Shown in pieces: positions 16,875-25,356 of a stretch of DNA of 64,000 nt (within the stretch, counting starts at the first letter, position 1; the number at the start of each line of letters is the position of its first letter). Source of the DNA: Nonomuraea sediminis. Lineage in GTDB: Bacteria > Actinomycetota > Actinomycetes > Streptosporangiales > Streptosporangiaceae. The notes under the pieces were generated by a model. It saw nothing but the letters and a program-made list of their open reading frames with translations. It was not told the DNA's origin and did no database searches. The position numbers and the translations under genes are program-made. The stretch lies in NCBI RefSeq assembly GCF_018531495.1, contig NZ_JAHDTI010000001.1, positions 930,001 through 994,000 of the forward strand. Direction: 5' to 3'.

Positions 16875-17885
16875 ATGACGGTTCTCATCAGGCGCCTCGC
16901 GGGCCACCTGGCCCGCGGGGTCGTCATGATCCTCGTAGTGGCGACGATCAGCTTCTTCATCGTGCGGAACATCCCCGGTGACCCGATCGCCGCCCACTAC
17001 CAGAAGCTGGTCGAGACGGGCATGTCGCCGGAGGCGGCCAAGCAGGCCACCGCCGTCATGTACGGGTTCCTGCCCGACGGCAGCATCTGGGAGCAGTACC
17101 GCGACTTCATCGGCGGCCTGTTCAGGCTGGATCTCGGCGTGTCGGTCACCCACCCGGGCCAGCCGGTCACCGCGGTGCTGGCCGAGGCCACCAAGTGGAC
17201 CGTTCTACCGGTGCTGGCGGGAACGCTGCTGAGCTTCCTGGTCGGCATCATCATGGGCGTCTACGCCGCGATCAAGCGCACCGGCAAGCTGGGCGACGCG
17301 CTGGCCATCTCCGGCTCGCTGCTGCACGGCATCCCGCAGTACGTCATCGCGCTGGTGCTGAGCGCCATCTTCGCCACGCTGATCCCGATCCTGCCCGCCG
17401 ACGGCCCGGTCGACATCCTGTACGAGCCGGGCTTCAACGCCGGGTACATCGGCTCGCTGATCCAGCACGCGATCCTGCCGGTCTGCACCTACGCGCTGTC
17501 GGCCTACGGCGGCTGGATCCTGGCCATGAAGTCCAGCGTCGTCACCGTGCTCGGCGACGACTTCATCCTGGCCGCCGAGCTGCGCGGGATGAAGCGGTCG
17601 ATCGTCTTCCGCTACGTGGCGCGCAACGCGATCCTGCCGCTGTTCACGATCCTGGCGCTCTCGCTCGGGCTGCTGCTTGGCGGCGCGGTGTTCATCGAGC
17701 GGATCTTCAACTACCCGGGCCTGGGCCAGCTGCTCATCGACAGCATGAGCGACCGCGACTACGCCCTGATGGGCGGCGCGTTCCTGCTGATCACGGTGGC
17801 CATCATCGTGGCCAACATCCTGGCCGACCTGTTCTACTCGGTCATCGACCCGCGGGTCCGCTCCAGCGAGGAGGTCAGCTCATGA
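16875..17885 (+). CDS. Peptide-type ABC importer, permease 1 (DppB-like)
   Basis: A 336-residue inner-membrane permease with an N-terminal span (about 13-33) followed by a large outside loop and five further spans. The cytoplasmic EAA-type loop, which docks to the ATPase, is visible as LAAELRGMKRSIVFRYVARNA (quoted in part: AAELRGMKRSIVF) around residues 233-250. It begins three bases after the binding-protein stop and overlaps the next permease by four bases (ATGA). The opening residues MTVLIRRLAGHLARGVVMIL match DppB-type proteins. Confidence 0.92.
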   Translation: MTVLIRRLAGHLARGVVMILVVATISFFIVRNIPGDPIAAHYQKLVETGMSPEAAKQATAVMYGFLPDGSIWEQYRDFIGGLFRLDLGVSVTHPGQPVTAVLAEATKWTVLPVLAGTLLSFLVGIIMGVYAAIKRTGKLGDALAISGSLLHGIPQYVIALVLSAIFATLIPILPADGPVDILYEPGFNAGYIGSLIQHAILPVCTYALSAYGGWILAMKSSVVTVLGDDFILAAELRGMKRSIVFRYVARNAILPLFTILALSLGLLLGGAVFIERIFNYPGLGQLLIDSMSDRDYALMGGAFLLITVAIIVANILADLFYSVIDPRVRSSEEVSS

Positions 17886-18781
17886 GCGTTCTGTTGGAGA
17901 GCTCGGCGACGGCCTCGACGCTGCGGCGCAACTTCTGGGCCGGCGTGTGGCGGGTGATGAGGCGCAAGCCCAGCCGCATGGTGGGCGTGGTCATCCTGGT
18001 CGGCTTCGTGTTCATGGCCGTGTTCGGGCCGATGTTCTACCCCGACCACCTGCCCGGCGATCCCAACCAGATCACCAGGCCGCCCAGCGCGGAACACTGG
18101 CTCGGCACCGACGACCAGGGGCGTGACGTCATCGCCCTGGTCATCACCGGCTCCCGGTACGTGCTGACCGCCGCGCTGGTGACCGCGGTCATCACGGTCG
18201 TGCTCGGCACCGCGATCGGGCTGTTCTCCGGCTTCAAGCGCGGCCGATGGGACACCGTGCTCATGCGGCTGACCGACATGAAGCTGACCATCCCCGGCCT
18301 GCCGCTGCTGCTGGTGCTGTCCACGGTGTGGAAGTTCGGCAGCGCGCTCACCATGGGCCTGGTGCTTGGCCTGCTCAGCTGGGGCGGCGTGGCACGAGCC
18401 GTACGGTCGCAGACGCTGTCGCTGCGCGAGCGCGGCTTCATCGAGGCGGCGCGCGGGCTGGGGCTGTCCACGAACCACATCGTGGGCAAGGAGCTGCTGC
18501 CGAGCATGGCGCCCTACATCGCGATGAACATGCTCATCGCGGTAACCGGCGGCGTCTACTCCCAGGTCGGCCTGTTCTTCCTCGGCGTGCTGCCCTATGA
18601 GGCCAACAACTGGGGCCAGATGCTCAACACCGCGGTCTTCCGCTCCGGCGCGCTGACCACCCCGCAGGGGCTGGGCTTCCTGCTCGGCCCGCTGCTGGCG
18701 ATCCTGCTGCTCACGCTCGGCATCGTGCTCGTGGTCGACGCCATGGACGAGATCTTCAACCCCAGGCTGCGTGAGGAATAA
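17882..18781 (+). CDS. Peptide-type ABC importer, permease 2 (DppC-like)
   Basis: A 299-residue permease with about six membrane spans. The N-terminal cytoplasmic tail ends in MRRKPSRMVGV, then the first span and an outside loop with HWLGTDDQGRDV, the usual DppC signature. The EAA loop is ERGFIEAARGLGLSTNHIVG near residues 180-199. The ATG overlaps the upstream stop. It forms the membrane channel together with permease 1. Confidence 0.92.
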   Translation: MSVLLESSATASTLRRNFWAGVWRVMRRKPSRMVGVVILVGFVFMAVFGPMFYPDHLPGDPNQITRPPSAEHWLGTDDQGRDVIALVITGSRYVLTAALVTAVITVVLGTAIGLFSGFKRGRWDTVLMRLTDMKLTIPGLPLLLVLSTVWKFGSALTMGLVLGLLSWGGVARAVRSQTLSLRERGFIEAARGLGLSTNHIVGKELLPSMAPYIAMNMLIAVTGGVYSQVGLFFLGVLPYEANNWGQMLNTAVFRSGALTTPQGLGFLLGPLLAILLLTLGIVLVVDAMDEIFNPRLREE

Positions 18782-18783
18782 GA

Positions 18784-19758
18784 GTGACCGAACAAGCACC
18801 GGGAGTGCGGATCAGTGGCCTGACGGTCACCTACAACGACCTGCCCGCCGTCCGCGACGTCAGCCTGACGCTGGAGCCCGGCTCGATCACCGGCATCGTC
18901 GGCGAGTCGGGTTCCGGCAAGTCCACGCTCGCGCTGTCGCTGCTGAACGCCGTGCAGCCGCCCGGCAGGATCGCGGCGGGCAGCGTGGAGATCGACGGGC
19001 TCGGCGACGTGGTCGGGTTCCGGGGCGAGCAGCTGCGCAAGGCCAGGGGCGCCAAGATCGGGTACGTCTTCCAGGCGGCGCAGAACTCCCTCAACCCGCT
19101 CAAGACCGTCGGCAAGCAGCTGCTCGACCTGGGCCGCTCGCACGGCGTGGAGGACCTGCGCGGCCTGGTCAGGGAGGCCAAGGAGCTGCTGGCCAGGATG
19201 GGCCTGGACGGCGCCCGCGTCCTGGACTCCCACCAGCACGAGCTGTCGGGCGGCATGCGCCAGCGCGTCGGCATCATGCTCGCGCTCGTTCTCAACGCCC
19301 ACCTGGTCGTGCTGGACGAGCCGACGACCGCACTCGACATGATCACACAGGCCAACATCCTGAAGATCGTCCGTGAGGTGCACGCCGAGCGCGGCCTGAC
19401 CACGCTGGTCATCACCCACGACATCGGCGTCGTCGCCGAGGTCGCCGACAGGCTCGCGGTCATGTACGGCGGGCGGCTGGTGGAGCAGGGACCCACCCGC
19501 GACGTGCTGGCCAAGCCCAGCCACCCCTACACCGCGGGCCTGATCCGCGCCATCCCGCGCCTGGTCGGCGACCTGGACGAGGCCAGGGCGCTGCCCGGCA
19601 GGCCGCCCACGCTGGCCACCGTGCCCAAGCAGGGCTGCGTGTTCAGGGAGCGCTGCGCGCTGCGGATGGACGTGTGCGACACCGTCGACCCCGACGCCGT
19701 CGCGCACGGGCCGCGGATCGTGGCCTGCCATGCGGTGACCGTGAAGGAGCACGCGTGA
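18784..19758 (+). CDS. Peptide-type ABC importer, ATPase 1 (DppD-like)
   Basis: A 324-residue ATPase. Walker A is GESGSGKST (about 40-48), the signature is LSGGMRQRVGI (about 155-165), and Walker B with D-loop is VVLDEPTTALDM. The C-terminal oligopeptide-transporter extension has four cysteines (GCVFRERCALRMDVC and a later VACH), a pattern that binds an iron-sulfur cluster in some DppD/OppD proteins. It starts with GTG two bases after the permease stop. Its own stop overlaps the next GTG. Confidence 0.92.
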   Translation: MTEQAPGVRISGLTVTYNDLPAVRDVSLTLEPGSITGIVGESGSGKSTLALSLLNAVQPPGRIAAGSVEIDGLGDVVGFRGEQLRKARGAKIGYVFQAAQNSLNPLKTVGKQLLDLGRSHGVEDLRGLVREAKELLARMGLDGARVLDSHQHELSGGMRQRVGIMLALVLNAHLVVLDEPTTALDMITQANILKIVREVHAERGLTTLVITHDIGVVAEVADRLAVMYGGRLVEQGPTRDVLAKPSHPYTAGLIRAIPRLVGDLDEARALPGRPPTLATVPKQGCVFRERCALRMDVCDTVDPDAVAHGPRIVACHAVTVKEHA

Positions 19759-20765
19759 TTACCGGCGAAGGCATCGTCAAGACGTTCAAGCAGCGCGGCA
19801 AGGTGCTCGGCGCACGCGAGGTGCGGGCGCTGCGCGGCGTCGACTTCGCCATCCCCAAGGGCGGCGCGGCCTCGTTCATCGGCGAGTCCGGGTGCGGCAA
19901 GACCACGCTCGGCCGGATCATCGCCGGGCTGGAGACCTACGACGGCGGCGAGATCACCATCGACGGCACCGCGATGTCGCCGCTGAAGCCCAAGCGGCGC
20001 CAGCCGCACTTCCGCAAGATCCAGATGATCCACCAGGACCCGTACTCGGCGCTGAACCCGACGCGGACCATCCATCAGACGCTGCACGCGCCGCTGAAGC
20101 TGCGCGCCGGGCAGACGGGGCGGGACGCCCGCTGGATGGAGGAGCGGGCCGCCGAGGTGCTTTCGCTGGTCGGGCTGGACCCCGGCACGGTGCTGTCGCG
20201 GTATCCGCACCAGCTGTCGGGCGGCATGCGCCAGCGCGTGGTGATCGCCCGCGCGCTGACCGTCGACCCGGAGATGCTCGTCGCCGACGAGGCGGTCTCC
20301 ATGATCGACGTCTCGCTCCGGCTCGGCATCCTGGGGCTGCTGAAGGACCTGCGCGAGCGGCTCGGCGTGAGCGTGCTGTTCATCACCCACGACGTGGCCA
20401 CCGCCCGCTACATCGGCGGCGACGGCGAGCTGTACGTCATCTACCGCGGCCAGGTCGTCGAACGCGGGCCCGTCGACACGGTGATCGCCGACCCGGTGCA
20501 CCCCTACACGCAGTCGCTGCTGTCGGCCATCCCGGTGCTGCACGGGCTGGAGCGGCCCGGCTCGCAGCCGGTCACGCCGGTCGAGGCGCTCGACGCCGAC
20601 CAGGAGCCCACCGGGTGCCTGTTCGCCAGCCGCTGCCCCTTCAGCACCGAGCGGTGCGTGTTGGAGGCGCCGGCCCTGGGGATCTCCGACGGGTACCCGC
20701 AGGAGCACGCCTGCTTCTACCCCGAGCGGCGCGACGTGATCGCCCGTCCGATGAGCGAGGTGTGA
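19755..20765 (+). CDS. Peptide-type ABC importer, ATPase 2 (DppF-like)
   Basis: A 336-residue ATPase that would pair with ATPase 1. Walker A is GESGCGKTT, the signature LSGGMRQRVVI. The Walker B/D-loop reads LVADEAVSMIDVS, where most DppF proteins have ADEPVSALDVS, so the Pro after the catalytic Glu and the Ala-Leu of the D-loop are replaced; catalytic Glu and Asp remain. Four C-terminal cysteines (GCLFASRC, ERC, HAC) match those of ATPase 1. The GTG start overlaps the upstream stop by four bases and the next gene overlaps by one base. Confidence 0.9.
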   Translation: MITGEGIVKTFKQRGKVLGAREVRALRGVDFAIPKGGAASFIGESGCGKTTLGRIIAGLETYDGGEITIDGTAMSPLKPKRRQPHFRKIQMIHQDPYSALNPTRTIHQTLHAPLKLRAGQTGRDARWMEERAAEVLSLVGLDPGTVLSRYPHQLSGGMRQRVVIARALTVDPEMLVADEAVSMIDVSLRLGILGLLKDLRERLGVSVLFITHDVATARYIGGDGELYVIYRGQVVERGPVDTVIADPVHPYTQSLLSAIPVLHGLERPGSQPVTPVEALDADQEPTGCLFASRCPFSTERCVLEAPALGISDGYPQEHACFYPERRDVIARPMSEV

Positions 20766-21583
20766 TGGAGGCCGCCGACATCGCACGGGCGGCGCTGGTG
20801 TTCGACGCCGACTCCGCCGCCGCCCTCCCCCGCCGGCTGGGCGCGCCCCCGGACGGGCGGCGGTGGACCTCCGTGGTCACCGACGCCGGGCTGGTGTTCG
20901 CCTCGGTGTCCGGGCGCGACCCCGGGGTCGGGCACATCGACCTGCTCGCCGTACATCCCGATCAGCAGGGCAAGGGGCACGGGCGGGAGCTGGTGCGCGC
21001 GGCCGAGGAGTGGCTGCGCGCGCAGCCGGTCAACGAGGTGCGCTTCGCCGGCAATCCGCCGTGCTACGCCTGGCCGGGGATCGACGTGCGCTACACCGCC
21101 GCCGCCTGCCTGGCCGAGAGCCTGGGCTACGAGCGCTACCACGTCGCCTGGAACATGACGGCCGACCTGAGCGCGGACCTGTCCGTCGAGGACGACCTGG
21201 TACGGCTGGCCGCGCAGGGCGTGACGGTGGGCAGCGGGGAACGCGAGCGGGTGGCCGAGTTCGCCCGCGAGCACTGGAACGACAACTGGGCCTGGGAGGC
21301 CGCCAACGCGGCCGGGCTGCACCACGCCGAGCGGGACGGGAAGATCCTGGCCTTCGCCGCGTGGGGCGCGCGCCCGGCGTGGTTCGGGCCGATGGGCACC
21401 GCGCCCGAGGCCCGCGGGCTGGGCCTGGGCGGCGTGCTGCTCAAGCGCTGCCTGGCCGAGCAGCGCGCCGCCGGGCAGTCCCACGCCCAGATCGGCTGGG
21501 TCGGGCCGCTGCGGTTCTACTCGCGCGCCGTGGGCGCGCGAGCCGAACGCGTCTTCTGGCTCTACCGTCGCGAACTGGCGTGA
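20765..21583 (+). CDS. Tandem-GNAT acetyltransferase in the importer operon
   Basis: A 272-residue protein with two GNAT-like halves. The first shows HIDLLAVHPDQQGKGHGREL (the acetyl-CoA loop, around residues 58-77) and the second FGPMGTAPEARGLGLGGVLL (around 216-235). Between them lies a diverged linker with NDNWAWEAANAAG. It starts on the last base of the ATPase stop (TGATG), so it is made with the transporter and may act on the imported ligand, for example an amino sugar or amino acid. That role is inferred from position only. It ends two bases from the convergent namZ gene. Confidence 0.82.
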   Translation: MEAADIARAALVFDADSAAALPRRLGAPPDGRRWTSVVTDAGLVFASVSGRDPGVGHIDLLAVHPDQQGKGHGRELVRAAEEWLRAQPVNEVRFAGNPPCYAWPGIDVRYTAAACLAESLGYERYHVAWNMTADLSADLSVEDDLVRLAAQGVTVGSGERERVAEFAREHWNDNWAWEAANAAGLHHAERDGKILAFAAWGARPAWFGPMGTAPEARGLGLGGVLLKRCLAEQRAAGQSHAQIGWVGPLRFYSRAVGARAERVFWLYRRELA

Positions 21584-21585
21584 TG

Positions 21586-22689
21586 TCAGTAGAGGAGCGG
21601 TCCATCGGGGTGGGAGGGCGCCGGGCACAGGTCCCGTGGGTCCTGCCCGGCGTCCAGGCTTCGGGTGAGCGTGTCCGAGCCCCACAGGTGGTCCATGAAC
21701 AGCTCGGGCCCCCACCAGGCCAGCTCGCCCGGGTAGAGCGTGCGGGCCACGTGCAGCATGGACAGCCCGGTGTGCACCGGCCTGAAGGCGGACCTGTCCG
21801 TCACGTGCAGCTGCACCCCGCGGACCGGCACGCCGGCGTGCTTGTGGAAGGTGGGCGTGAACCACGTCTCCCTGAAGCGCACCCCGGGCAGGCCCAGCTC
21901 GTTGAGCGCGGGCGCGAAGCGCTCGTCCACGTACGGGGCGCCGATCAGCTCGAACGGGCGGGTGGTGCCGCGGCCCTCGGAGAAGTTCGTCCCCTCGAAC
22001 AGCCCGGTGCCCGGGTAGACGGTGGCGGTGTCGACGGTCGGCATGTTGACCGACGGCATCACCCAGGGCAGCCCGGTCTCCGCATACGTCATGTGCCGCA
22101 GCCAGCCGCGCATCTCGATCACCTCGGCGCCCAGCCCGAAGGCCAGCGCCAGCTCGCCGGGGGTCCTGCCGTGCCTGATGGGCAGCGGGAAGCGACCCAC
22201 GAAGCTGGCGAAGGCGGGATCGAGCAGGGGGCCTTCGGCCACCTCGCCGCCCAGCGGGTTGGGCCGGTCGAGCACGACGAAGCGGACGCCGAGCCTGGCG
22301 GCCGAGGCCATCAGGTCGTACATGGTCCACACGTAGGTGTAGAAGCGGGCGCCCACGTCGGCGATGTCGAACACCAGCGTGTCCACCCCGGAGGCGGCCA
22401 CCACCTCGTCCAGGGCCTCGCCCTCGACCTTGTGGGTGTCGTGGACGGGCAGCCCGGTCCCCGGGTCGACGCCGTCCGGCTCACTGCCCGCGGCCTGGGC
22501 GGTGCCGCGCATCCCGTGCTCGGGCCCGAACAGCGCGGTCAGCGGCACGCCCGCCGCCAGCAACGCCCGCGTGGTGGGGGTCAGGTCGCGCAGCACGCCC
22601 GTGGGGTTGGTGATCAGTCCAAGGCGGCGGCCACCGGCCAGTCCGGGATCCGCGGCCAGCCGTTCGGCTCCGGTTCTCACATATGACAC
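21586..22689 (-). CDS. namZ: Exo-beta-N-acetylmuramidase NamZ (DUF1343)
   Basis: A 367-residue DUF1343 protein. B. subtilis NamZ (YbbC) of this family releases terminal MurNAc from peptidoglycan chains. Conserved blocks are LITNPTGV, LFGPEHGMRG, FDIADVGARFYTYVWTM, the RPNPLGG loop and the long PSVNMPTVDTA / YPGTGLFEGTNFSEGRGTT signature around residues 215-245. Unlike secreted Bacillus NamZ there is no signal peptide, so it should act in the cytoplasm on imported fragments. The start is a GTG with a weak ribosome site in an AT-rich gap, divergent from murQ. Confidence 0.9.
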   Translation of the reverse strand: MSYVRTGAERLAADPGLAGGRRLGLITNPTGVLRDLTPTTRALLAAGVPLTALFGPEHGMRGTAQAAGSEPDGVDPGTGLPVHDTHKVEGEALDEVVAASGVDTLVFDIADVGARFYTYVWTMYDLMASAARLGVRFVVLDRPNPLGGEVAEGPLLDPAFASFVGRFPLPIRHGRTPGELALAFGLGAEVIEMRGWLRHMTYAETGLPWVMPSVNMPTVDTATVYPGTGLFEGTNFSEGRGTTRPFELIGAPYVDERFAPALNELGLPGVRFRETWFTPTFHKHAGVPVRGVQLHVTDRSAFRPVHTGLSMLHVARTLYPGELAWWGPELFMDHLWGSDTLTRSLDAGQDPRDLCPAPSHPDGPLLY

Positions 22690-22746
22690 TCGGGTATTGT
22701 CTGAAAGATATTTACAAAAGAGAAGCAGAGGGTGGAAATTAGCGTC
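22690..22746. promoter_or_regulatory. Divergent namZ/murQ promoter region
   Basis: These 57 bases are strikingly AT-rich (TATTGTCTGAAAG, ATATTTACAAAAG) compared with the coding DNA on both sides and separate divergent namZ and murQ. They probably hold both promoters and a shared control site. I cannot find a perfect palindrome. No MurR-type regulator gene lies nearby. Confidence 0.45.
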
Positions 22747-23658
22747 ATGATTGATCCGCTACGCGAGCCGTCCACCGAGCAGAGCGACCCCCGCTACAGC
22801 CAGATCGACCGGCTGCCGACCGAGCAGATCGCCCGCTTGATGAACGAGGCCGACGCCGCGGTGCCCGCCGCGGTCGCGGTGGTCGTGCCGGCCATCTCCG
22901 CGGCCGTCGACGCGATCGTCGCGCGCATGGCCTCGGGCGGGCGCCTGCTCTACGTCGGCGCCGGCACGTCAGGACGGCTCGCGGTGCTCGACGCCTCGGA
23001 GTGCCCGCCCACGTTCGGCACCGACCCGTCGCTGGTGCAGGGCATCATCGCGGGCGGGCTCGACGCGCTGACCCGCTCGGTCGAGGGCGCGGAGGACGAC
23101 GCGGAGGCGGGCGCCGCGGCCATCGCGGAGCTGGCGGTCGGCCGGCTCGACAGCGTGGTGGGCATCTCCGCCAGCGGACGGGCCCCTTTCGTGCTGGGCG
23201 CGCTCGCCGAGGCGACCCGGCGTGACGCGCTGACCGTTGGCCTGTCGTGCAACGAGGAGGCGCCGCTGTCGGCCGCCGCCGAGCACGGCATCGAGGTCGT
23301 GGTGGGACCCGAGGTGGTGACCGGCTCGACGAGGCTGAAAGCGGGCACCGCGCAGAAGCTGGTGCTCAACATGATCTCGACCATCTCCATGATCAAACTT
23401 GGCCGGACCTATGGCAACAAAATGATCGAGATGTCGGCCATGAACTCCAAGCTGGCCGAACGGGCCGTGCGCATGGTCGCCGACATCACCGGCACCGACG
23501 CCGACACGGCCCGCAAGGCGCTGGACGAGGCCGACGGGCAGGCGAAGGTGGCGGTCGTGATGATCGAGCACGGGGTGGCGGCCGACGCCGCGCGCGCCCT
23601 GCTCGAGTCGCACGGCGAACGGCTCGGCGAGACGCTGGAGCAGGTGCAGGGTGGCTGA
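22747..23658 (+). CDS. murQ: N-acetylmuramic acid 6-phosphate etherase MurQ
   Basis: A 303-residue SIS-domain enzyme that splits the lactyl ether of MurNAc-6-phosphate into GlcNAc-6-phosphate and D-lactate in cell-wall recycling. Family blocks are STEQSDPRYSQIDRLPTEQI at the N-terminus, GRLLYVGAGTSGRLAVLDA then SECPPTFG with the catalytic Glu (about residue 84), GISASGRAPFV, and KAGTAQKLVLNMIST. Both ends match full-length MurQ. The ATG at 22747 is one option; a GTG at 22732 would add five residues. It overlaps the serine hydrolase gene by eight bases. A MurNAc kinase, needed to make its substrate, is not in the window. Confidence 0.93.
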   Translation: MIDPLREPSTEQSDPRYSQIDRLPTEQIARLMNEADAAVPAAVAVVVPAISAAVDAIVARMASGGRLLYVGAGTSGRLAVLDASECPPTFGTDPSLVQGIIAGGLDALTRSVEGAEDDAEAGAAAIAELAVGRLDSVVGISASGRAPFVLGALAEATRRDALTVGLSCNEEAPLSAAAEHGIEVVVGPEVVTGSTRLKAGTAQKLVLNMISTISMIKLGRTYGNKMIEMSAMNSKLAERAVRMVADITGTDADTARKALDEADGQAKVAVVMIEHGVAADAARALLESHGERLGETLEQVQGG

Positions 23659-24682
23659 CCGGCTGGCGGAGATCCTGGCCGACGCCGTGCCGCGGGTCGC
23701 CCCGGCCGCCGTCGCGCTGATCGCCGTGGACGGCGCCGTGGTGGCCTCGCACGCCGCCGGCGAGCTGGTCCGCTACACCGGCACCGACTTCACCCTGGCC
23801 GCGCAGCGGCCGCCCGCCGGGCGCGACTCCGTCTTCGACCTGGCCTCCATCAGCAAGCTCTTCACCACGGCGGCCATCCTGTCCCTCGTCGAGGACGGCG
23901 TCCTGGCCCTGGACACGCCCGTCGCCGAGTGGCTGCCGGGCCGCGACCCGCGCATCACGCTGCGCCGCCTGCTCACCCACACCGCGGGGCTGCAGCCCAC
24001 CCGCCGCATCGACCTGGAATTGCCCGACGCCGACCCGGCCACCCGGATGGCCGCCATCGTCGACACGCCCGTCACGGGGCCGGTCGGCGGGCCGTACCTC
24101 TACACCGACGTCGGCATGGTCACCGCGGGACGCGTCGCCGAGATCGCCGCGGGCCTGCCTTTGGACGAGCTGGTGCGCGCGCGGGTCACCGCGCCGCTCG
24201 GCCTGGACGACACCGGCTACCGGCCCGGCGCCTCGCCGCGGGTGGCGGCCACCGAGTGGAAGCCCGAGCGCGGCGGCATCGTGCGCGGCGACGTGCACGA
24301 CGAGACCGCCTACGGCCTGGGCGGGGTGGCCGGGCACGCGGGGCTGTTCTCCACCGCGGACGACGTGCTGCGCTTCGGCGAGACGGTGCGGCTGGGCGGC
24401 GGGCCGATCCTGCGCCCCGCGACGGTCGCCGAGATGCTGCGCGACCAGGGCGCCGAAGGCGCGGCCTTCCGGCACGGGCTGGGCGTGCGCCTCGGTGATC
24501 CGGCCATCGTGGGGCCGCTGACCGATGCGTTCGGGCACTCCGGATTCACCGGCACCTCCCTGGTCGTCACCGCCCGCACCACGGTCGTCCTGCTCACCAA
24601 CGCCGTCCACCCGATCCGCGGCCGCGACGGGATCCGCTCCCTGCGCCACGCGGTCGCCGCCGAGGCCGCGCGTCTCTCCTGA
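23651..24682 (+). CDS. Serine hydrolase, beta-lactamase/penicillin-binding fold
   Basis: A 343-residue protein of the class C beta-lactamase/D-Ala-D-Ala peptidase superfamily. The catalytic SxxK is SISK (about 66-69), the Tyr motif is YTD (about 151-153) and the third box is HSG (about 296-298). There is no signal peptide. The Bacillus murQ-namZ locus has a similar gene (YbbE), so a role in trimming imported muropeptides is plausible. The GTG start overlaps murQ by eight bases. A dispersed repeat element starts two bases after the stop. Confidence 0.87.
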   Translation: MADRLAEILADAVPRVAPAAVALIAVDGAVVASHAAGELVRYTGTDFTLAAQRPPAGRDSVFDLASISKLFTTAAILSLVEDGVLALDTPVAEWLPGRDPRITLRRLLTHTAGLQPTRRIDLELPDADPATRMAAIVDTPVTGPVGGPYLYTDVGMVTAGRVAEIAAGLPLDELVRARVTAPLGLDDTGYRPGASPRVAATEWKPERGGIVRGDVHDETAYGLGGVAGHAGLFSTADDVLRFGETVRLGGGPILRPATVAEMLRDQGAEGAAFRHGLGVRLGDPAIVGPLTDAFGHSGFTGTSLVVTARTTVVLLTNAVHPIRGRDGIRSLRHAVAAEAARLS

Positions 24683-24683
24683 G

Positions 24684-24816
24684 GTACGGCGAGCCCCCGC
24701 CACCGGCCGCCCGCCGTACTCCGGCTGAGGGCCCGCGACCGGCGCTCGCGGCGAGTCGGGGATCCTTGCCCGCCGTCACGGCGATGCGTGATCCGGGCAC
24801 CACGGTTCTCCTGGCC
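24684..24816 (-). repeat. Dispersed GTACGGCG element, copy B
   Basis: Read on the minus strand it matches copy C over most of its length: CAGGAGAACCGTGGTGCCCG, GATCACGCATCGCCGTGAC, CCCCGACTCGCCG, GCGGGCCCTCAGCCG and GTACGGCGGGCGGCCGGTGG in order. The hairpin part (GTACGGCGAGC at 24684 against GCCCGCCGTAC ending 24719) sits directly after the serine hydrolase stop and can serve as its terminator. The remainder of the gap up to 24879 shows only a TAGGGT -10-like box. Confidence 0.75.
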
Positions 24817-24879
24817 GGCGTGTGCCGGTGACGCGGCTAGGGTGGCCGGTGTGGAGTCGGTGATCGTGAAGGAGCAGGC

Positions 24880-25356
24880 ATGACGTACGCGAAGGACATC
24901 GGTGAGGTCTCCGCCGCCTTCCACCCCGTGTCGAAGGTCCGCTCGCTCACCAGCAAGGCGGGCACCGTGATGCGCTTCGTGGCGCCAGGCTCGGCCACCG
25001 AGGGCCGCTACGGCCTGTTCGAGTGGAACATGCCCGCCCAGGCAGGCGGCGCGGGCCCGCACTTCCACAAGACCTTCTCCGAGGCCTTCTACGTGATCTC
25101 CGGCACCGTCGGCCTCTATGACGGCGCCTCCTGGGTGGACGCCACCCCGGGCGACTTCCTGTACGTCCCCGAAGGCGGCGTGCACGGGTTCCGCAACGAC
25201 CACGACGAGCCGGCCAAGATGCTGATCCTGTTCTCCCCCGGCGCGCCCAGGGAGAAGTACTTCGAGGAGCTCGTCGAGGTGTCGCTGTCAGGCCGCACGC
25301 TGTCGGAGGAGGAGTGGCGCGAGCTCTGGGCGCGCCACGATCAGTTCCCCGCCTGA
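24880..25356 (+). CDS. Cupin-domain protein
   Basis: A 158-residue single-domain cupin. Motif 1 is GPHFHKTFSEAFYVISG (about 65-81) with the metal-binding His, His and Glu; motif 2 is PGDFLYVPEGGVHGFRN (about 90-106) with the third His. The fold binds a metal and may be an isomerase, dioxygenase or sensor; which one is not shown by the sequence. GAAGGAG precedes the ATG. The last 16 bases overlap the convergent FAD oxidoreductase gene. Confidence 0.85.
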   Translation: MTYAKDIGEVSAAFHPVSKVRSLTSKAGTVMRFVAPGSATEGRYGLFEWNMPAQAGGAGPHFHKTFSEAFYVISGTVGLYDGASWVDATPGDFLYVPEGGVHGFRNDHDEPAKMLILFSPGAPREKYFEELVEVSLSGRTLSEEEWRELWARHDQFPA

